From: CAIWHR01 sp963734055
GTDB lineage: Bacteria; Pseudomonadota; Gammaproteobacteria; Burkholderiales; Casimicrobiaceae
Assembly: GCA_963734055.1 (NCBI GenBank)
Contig: CAVTFQ010000010.1
Coordinates: 110,266 to 174,265 of the forward strand
Direction: 5' to 3'
DNA: 64,000 nucleotides
Shown: in pieces, positions 61,163 to 64,000 of the stretch
Layout: the number at the start of each line of letters is the position of its first letter
How positions within the stretch are numbered: position 1 is the first letter of the stretch
Translations under genes and position numbers: made by a program
The notes under the pieces: generated by a model
Seen by the model: the letters and a program-made list of their open reading frames with translations, nothing else
Databases searched by the model: none
Told to the model about the DNA's origin: nothing

Positions 61163-62830
61163 ATGACCGACGCCGGGCGCTTCGCGTCCTCCGACCCGTT
61201 CGACGCGCGCGGCTGGCTCGGCCTGGCCGCAGCGGCGTTCGCGCTCGGCGCGTGGCTCCGCCTCGACCAGTTCACGACGCAGGTGCTGATCGACGACGAG
61301 TGGCACGCGGTCCACCAGCTCCTGCGGCACGCGCCGTCGCGGATGTGGCTCGACTTCGGCCACGCCGACTACAGCATTCCGCTCGGCCTTCTCTACGCGC
61401 TCGAGTCGCGTGCGATCGGCCTCTCGGAGACCGCGATGCGCTGGCCGATGCTCGTCGCCGGCCTCGCGACGCTCGTGCTGTTTCCCCGGTACGTCGCACC
61501 GCGGCTCGGCCGCGCCGTCGCCGCCGTCTTCGCGCTCCTGCTCGCTCTTTCGCCGCTGCTCGTGATCTACAGCCGGATGGCGCGCCCCTACGCGATCACG
61601 CTGCTGCTCGCGTGGAGCGCGCACGCGGCTTTCCGCCGCTTCGACGCGAGCCCGCGCGGCCGGACCGGCGCCGGTGCCGCCTTTGCGATCACCGCCTCGC
61701 TCGCCGCCTGGCTCCACCCGATCGTCGTGCCGTTCGTCGTCACGCCGTTCCTGTGGGCAGGCTTCGATCTGCTGCGGGGCCCGCGCGAGCGCCGCGGCCC
61801 ACGCTTTCGGCGGCTCTTCGCGCTGGCCGTCGCGGCGAGCGTGCCGATGGCGGCGCTGCTCCTGCCGCCGCTCCTCGCGCACCCGGAATCGCTGGCCGCG
61901 AAAGCCGGGGTCGATCACCCGGGGCTCGATACGATCATCGGCCTGTGGTACGAGTGGCTCGGCACGCCGTCCACGTTCGCGGTGCTCGCCTGTTGCGCGC
62001 TCGCGGCCGTCGGCGCGCGCGAAGTCTGGCGCGCGCTTCCCGTCGCGCGCACCGGCGTCCTCGGGGGCGTGCTCACGCTCGCGGCGGTGGCATCGGCGGG
62101 CGCCGCCTGGAGCCACAATCCGCTCACGCTCGCCCGCTATCTCCTGCCGCTTGCTCCGCTGCTCCTGCTCTCGGCCGCGACCGGCGCCGTCGTCGTCGCA
62201 CGCCGGATCGCGGCCCCCGGGCAGCATGTGCGCAATGCGGCGGCGATCCTCGTCGCGCTCGCGCCCCCCGCGGCGCTCGCGATCGACACGCCGCTCGTCG
62301 ACATCGAGCGGTACCCGAACGCGCAGACGCTCCACCTCGTCTACCATGTCGACTTCCGCCCGGAGCGGAACCCGTATCTTCCCTACATGGCGAAGATCCC
62401 GCTGTCTCCCTTCTGGGCACGCCTGGCCGAGGAGCCTCGCGGCGGCCTGCGGATCGCCGCGGCGCCGTTCTACTTCGAGAGCTACGACTGGGACGCCCCC
62501 CGATGGGAGCGCACGAGCGGCCAGACGGTGATCCCCGGCTTCCTCACGGGACTCTGCGTCGAAGCACGTCCCGGCGAGGTGCCGCGCTCGCCCGCCTTCC
62601 GCTTCTCGAACGCGGTCCACCTCGCGGACGCGGCAGCGCTCGCCGCGCACCGCGTCGACTGGGTCGTGTGGCAGAAGCCGTTCGTGCAGACGGGACGGGG
62701 GTACCCCGAGCCGATCGGCCGGGATACCGCGCACTGCGAGGCCGCGCTGCGAGCGCGGTTCGGCGCACCGGCGTACGAGGACGACGTCCTCGTCGCGTTC
62801 CGCCTGCCGGCGCCCGCGGGATCCCACTGA
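61163..62830 (+). CDS. Membrane glycosyltransferase, GT39/ArnT-like
   Basis: This protein of about 555 residues has many hydrophobic segments. The first periplasmic loop contains an acidic pair in VLIDDEWHAVHQLL, as in polyprenyl-phosphate-dependent GT-C transferases (GT39/PMT fold), followed by LLVIYSRMARPYAITLLLAW. A large soluble C-terminal domain follows from about residue 400. I use ATG 61163; GTG 61133 is possible. Its stop overlaps the GT2 gene start (TGATG). The GT2 and GtrA neighbours suggest lipid-linked sugar transfer to an envelope component. Confidence 0.8.
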   Translation: MTDAGRFASSDPFDARGWLGLAAAAFALGAWLRLDQFTTQVLIDDEWHAVHQLLRHAPSRMWLDFGHADYSIPLGLLYALESRAIGLSETAMRWPMLVAGLATLVLFPRYVAPRLGRAVAAVFALLLALSPLLVIYSRMARPYAITLLLAWSAHAAFRRFDASPRGRTGAGAAFAITASLAAWLHPIVVPFVVTPFLWAGFDLLRGPRERRGPRFRRLFALAVAASVPMAALLLPPLLAHPESLAAKAGVDHPGLDTIIGLWYEWLGTPSTFAVLACCALAAVGAREVWRALPVARTGVLGGVLTLAAVASAGAAWSHNPLTLARYLLPLAPLLLLSAATGAVVVARRIAAPGQHVRNAAAILVALAPPAALAIDTPLVDIERYPNAQTLHLVYHVDFRPERNPYLPYMAKIPLSPFWARLAEEPRGGLRIAAAPFYFESYDWDAPRWERTSGQTVIPGFLTGLCVEARPGEVPRSPAFRFSNAVHLADAAALAAHRVDWVVWQKPFVQTGRGYPEPIGRDTAHCEAALRARFGAPAYEDDVLVAFRLPAPAGSH

Positions 62831-63585
62831 TGCTGAACGGCAAGCGCGTGATCGTCGTGATGCCGGCCTTCCATGCCGGACGCACGCTCGAGGCGACGTG
62901 GCGCGACCTCCCGCACGAGGTCGTCGACGAGGTCATCGTGGTCGACGACGCGAGCGATGACGATACGGTCGCCGTCGCGCGCCAGCTCGGCCTCGAGGTG
63001 ATCCTGCACCCGAGCAACCGGGGCTATGGCGCCAACCAGAAGACGTGCTACGGCGAGGCGCTCCGCCGCGGCGCCGACATCGTCGTCATGGTGCACCCGG
63101 ACTACCAGTACGATCCGCGGCTCGTAACCGCGATGGCCGGGATGATCGCTTCGGACGTCTACGACCTGGTCATCGGCTCGCGCATTCTCGGCGGCGGCGC
63201 GATCAGGGGCGGCATGCCGCGCTGGAAATACGCGGCCAACCGCGTCCTCACGCTGTTCGAAAACATGCTGCTCGGTGCCAAGCTGTCCGAGTACCACACC
63301 GGATTTCGTGCCTACCGGCGCGCGCTGCTCGAAGCCCTGCCGTGGCAGCGCAATTCCGACGACTTCGTGTTCGACAACCAGCTGCTCGCGCAGGCGATCG
63401 TCGGCGGCTTCCGCTTGGGCGAGATCTCGGTGCCGACGCGCTACTTCGCCGAGGCGAGCTCGATCGACTTTCCGCGCTCGGTCCGCTACGGACTCGGCGT
63501 CGTCGGCACGACCCTCCTCGCGTTCCTCGCCCGAGCCGGCCTCTACCGCCACCCGCTGTTCGCGGCACCGCCGCGGGCCGGCTGA
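62830..63585 (+). CDS. Glycosyltransferase family 2 (polyprenyl-phosphate sugar synthase-like)
   Basis: This 251-residue GT-A enzyme has VIVVMPAFHAGRTL, the nucleotide-sugar Asp motif EVIVVDDASDDDTV, SNRGYGANQKTCYGEALRRGADIVVMVHPDYQYDP and the late NQLLAQAIVGGF. There is no long C-terminal membrane tail, so it resembles DPM1/DPG synthases that load a sugar onto a polyprenyl phosphate. It is translationally coupled to the upstream membrane transferase and followed by GtrA, a common donor-synthase/flippase pairing. Confidence 0.9.
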   Translation: MLNGKRVIVVMPAFHAGRTLEATWRDLPHEVVDEVIVVDDASDDDTVAVARQLGLEVILHPSNRGYGANQKTCYGEALRRGADIVVMVHPDYQYDPRLVTAMAGMIASDVYDLVIGSRILGGGAIRGGMPRWKYAANRVLTLFENMLLGAKLSEYHTGFRAYRRALLEALPWQRNSDDFVFDNQLLAQAIVGGFRLGEISVPTRYFAEASSIDFPRSVRYGLGVVGTTLLAFLARAGLYRHPLFAAPPRAG

Positions 63586-63605
63586 GCGTCGCGTACGGGT
63601 TCCCG

Positions 63606-64000
63606 ATGCCGGTGCGCAAGCTGCTGCGGCGCCCCGCCCCGGATTCCGGGCTCCTGCACTGGGTCCACACGTTCGCGCTGCATGTCGCGACGGGGTTCCT
63701 CGCCGTCGCCGCCCACTACGCGGTCATGTATGCCTTCGTCCGCGCCGGAGTCGCCGGCGTGCCGGCCAGCGCGCTCGGCTTCGTGGCGGGAGCGCTCACG
63801 CGGTTCGCGCTGTCGTACTGGCACGTGTTCTCGCCTTCGCGCGGCGTCCGGGTCGCGAGCCTGCGCTTCGTCGTCGCGATCGCCGCGCAGCTCGCGGCCA
63901 ACAGCGCGCTCCTCGCGAGCCTGCTCCACCTCGGCTTGAGCCTGTGGCCGGCGCAGGTCGCGACGACGATCCTGCTGACCTTCGCCAACTACCTGGTCTA
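63606..64000 (+). CDS. GtrA family membrane protein, 5' part (cut by window end)
   Basis: ATG 63606 opens a frame of about 131 codons that runs to the window edge. The translation shows hydrophobic segments (ATGFLAVAAHYAVMYAFV, then GFVAGALTRFALSYWHVF and LAANSALLASLLHLGL) and the GtrA-typical Arg/Tyr/Phe pattern between helices (SYWHVFSPSRG, FVVAIAAQL, TFANYLV). GtrA proteins are thought to flip polyprenyl-linked sugars. It lies 20 bases after the GT2 gene. Confidence 0.85.
   Translation, partial: MPVRKLLRRPAPDSGLLHWVHTFALHVATGFLAVAAHYAVMYAFVRAGVAGVPASALGFVAGALTRFALSYWHVFSPSRGVRVASLRFVVAIAAQLAANSALLASLLHLGLSLWPAQVATTILLTFANYLV

Overview
The window is a GC-rich, densely packed bacterial chromosome segment. 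Gene content and order point to a betaproteobacterium, probably an uncultured Burkholderiales-like lineage. The run rpoE-rseA-rseB-mucD-glutaredoxin-lepA-lepB-DUF4845-rnc-era-recO-pdxJ-nagZ, the block sdhCDAB-sdhE-gltA-odhAB-lpdA-zapE, and a GntR/mdh/CoA-ester-lyase cluster next to prpBCD and acnA are all typical of that class. I see no rRNA, tRNA or CRISPR array.

Region 1 (1-10.7 kb, mostly + strand) looks like a phosphonate catabolism locus. It holds the 3' part of phosphonoacetate hydrolase (phnA), phosphonoacetaldehyde dehydrogenase (phnY), a PLP enzyme resembling PbfA ((R)-1-hydroxy-2-aminoethylphosphonate ammonia-lyase), a Na/Pi transporter with a PhoU-like tail, an EamA permease, an 808-residue FAD oxidoreductase fused to a GcvT-type folate domain, a YihY/BrkB membrane protein, and an IclR-type regulator broken by one frameshift. 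The expected flow is hydroxy-AEP to phosphonoacetaldehyde to phosphonoacetate to acetate plus Pi. The fused FAD/folate enzyme may demethylate N-methylated substrates, but that is inference.

Region 2 (10.7-16.9 kb) is accessory in character. It has 600 bases without a supported gene, a secreted di-haem cytochrome c peroxidase-like protein with a small conserved-looking partner, a divergent winged-helix/STAND/TPR regulator with exact 120-bp tandem units, and a decayed tyrosine-recombinase fragment.

Region 3 (16.9-30.5 kb, - strand) is housekeeping. A MetE-like protein and nagZ are followed upstream by pdxJ, recO, era, rnc, DUF4845, lepB and lepA, then the envelope-stress operon rpoE-rseA-rseB-mucD-glutaredoxin and a thermolabile-type asparaginase. 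A sigma-E-like promoter precedes rpoE, and a hairpin with a T-rich tail separates the stress operon from lepA. The usual acpS is absent between pdxJ and nagZ.

Region 4 (30.6-56.3 kb) is central carbon metabolism. On the - strand lie prpE, acuI, zapE, lpdA, odhB, odhA, gltA, sdhE, sdhB, sdhA, sdhD, sdhC and a GntR regulator. On the + strand lie mdh, a CitE-like lyase, prpB, prpC, a MliC-like protein, prpD, a DUF3617 protein and acnA. Together they cover most of the TCA cycle plus a path acrylate/propionate -> propionyl-CoA -> 2-methylcitrate cycle -> succinate + pyruvate. The divergent gntR/mdh intergenic region carries a perfect 12-bp palindrome beside a strong promoter.

Region 5 (56.3-64 kb) holds a Bcr/CflA-type MFS exporter, an Ala/Lys-rich lipoprotein built from 11-residue repeats, a complete IS element inserted precisely at the stop codon of an orphan ParA gene, ttcA, and the start of a glycosylation cluster (membrane glycosyltransferase, GT2, truncated GtrA). 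Dispersed palindromic repeats occur near 2.1, 3.6, 30.6, 36.3, 43.1 and 47.9 kb.
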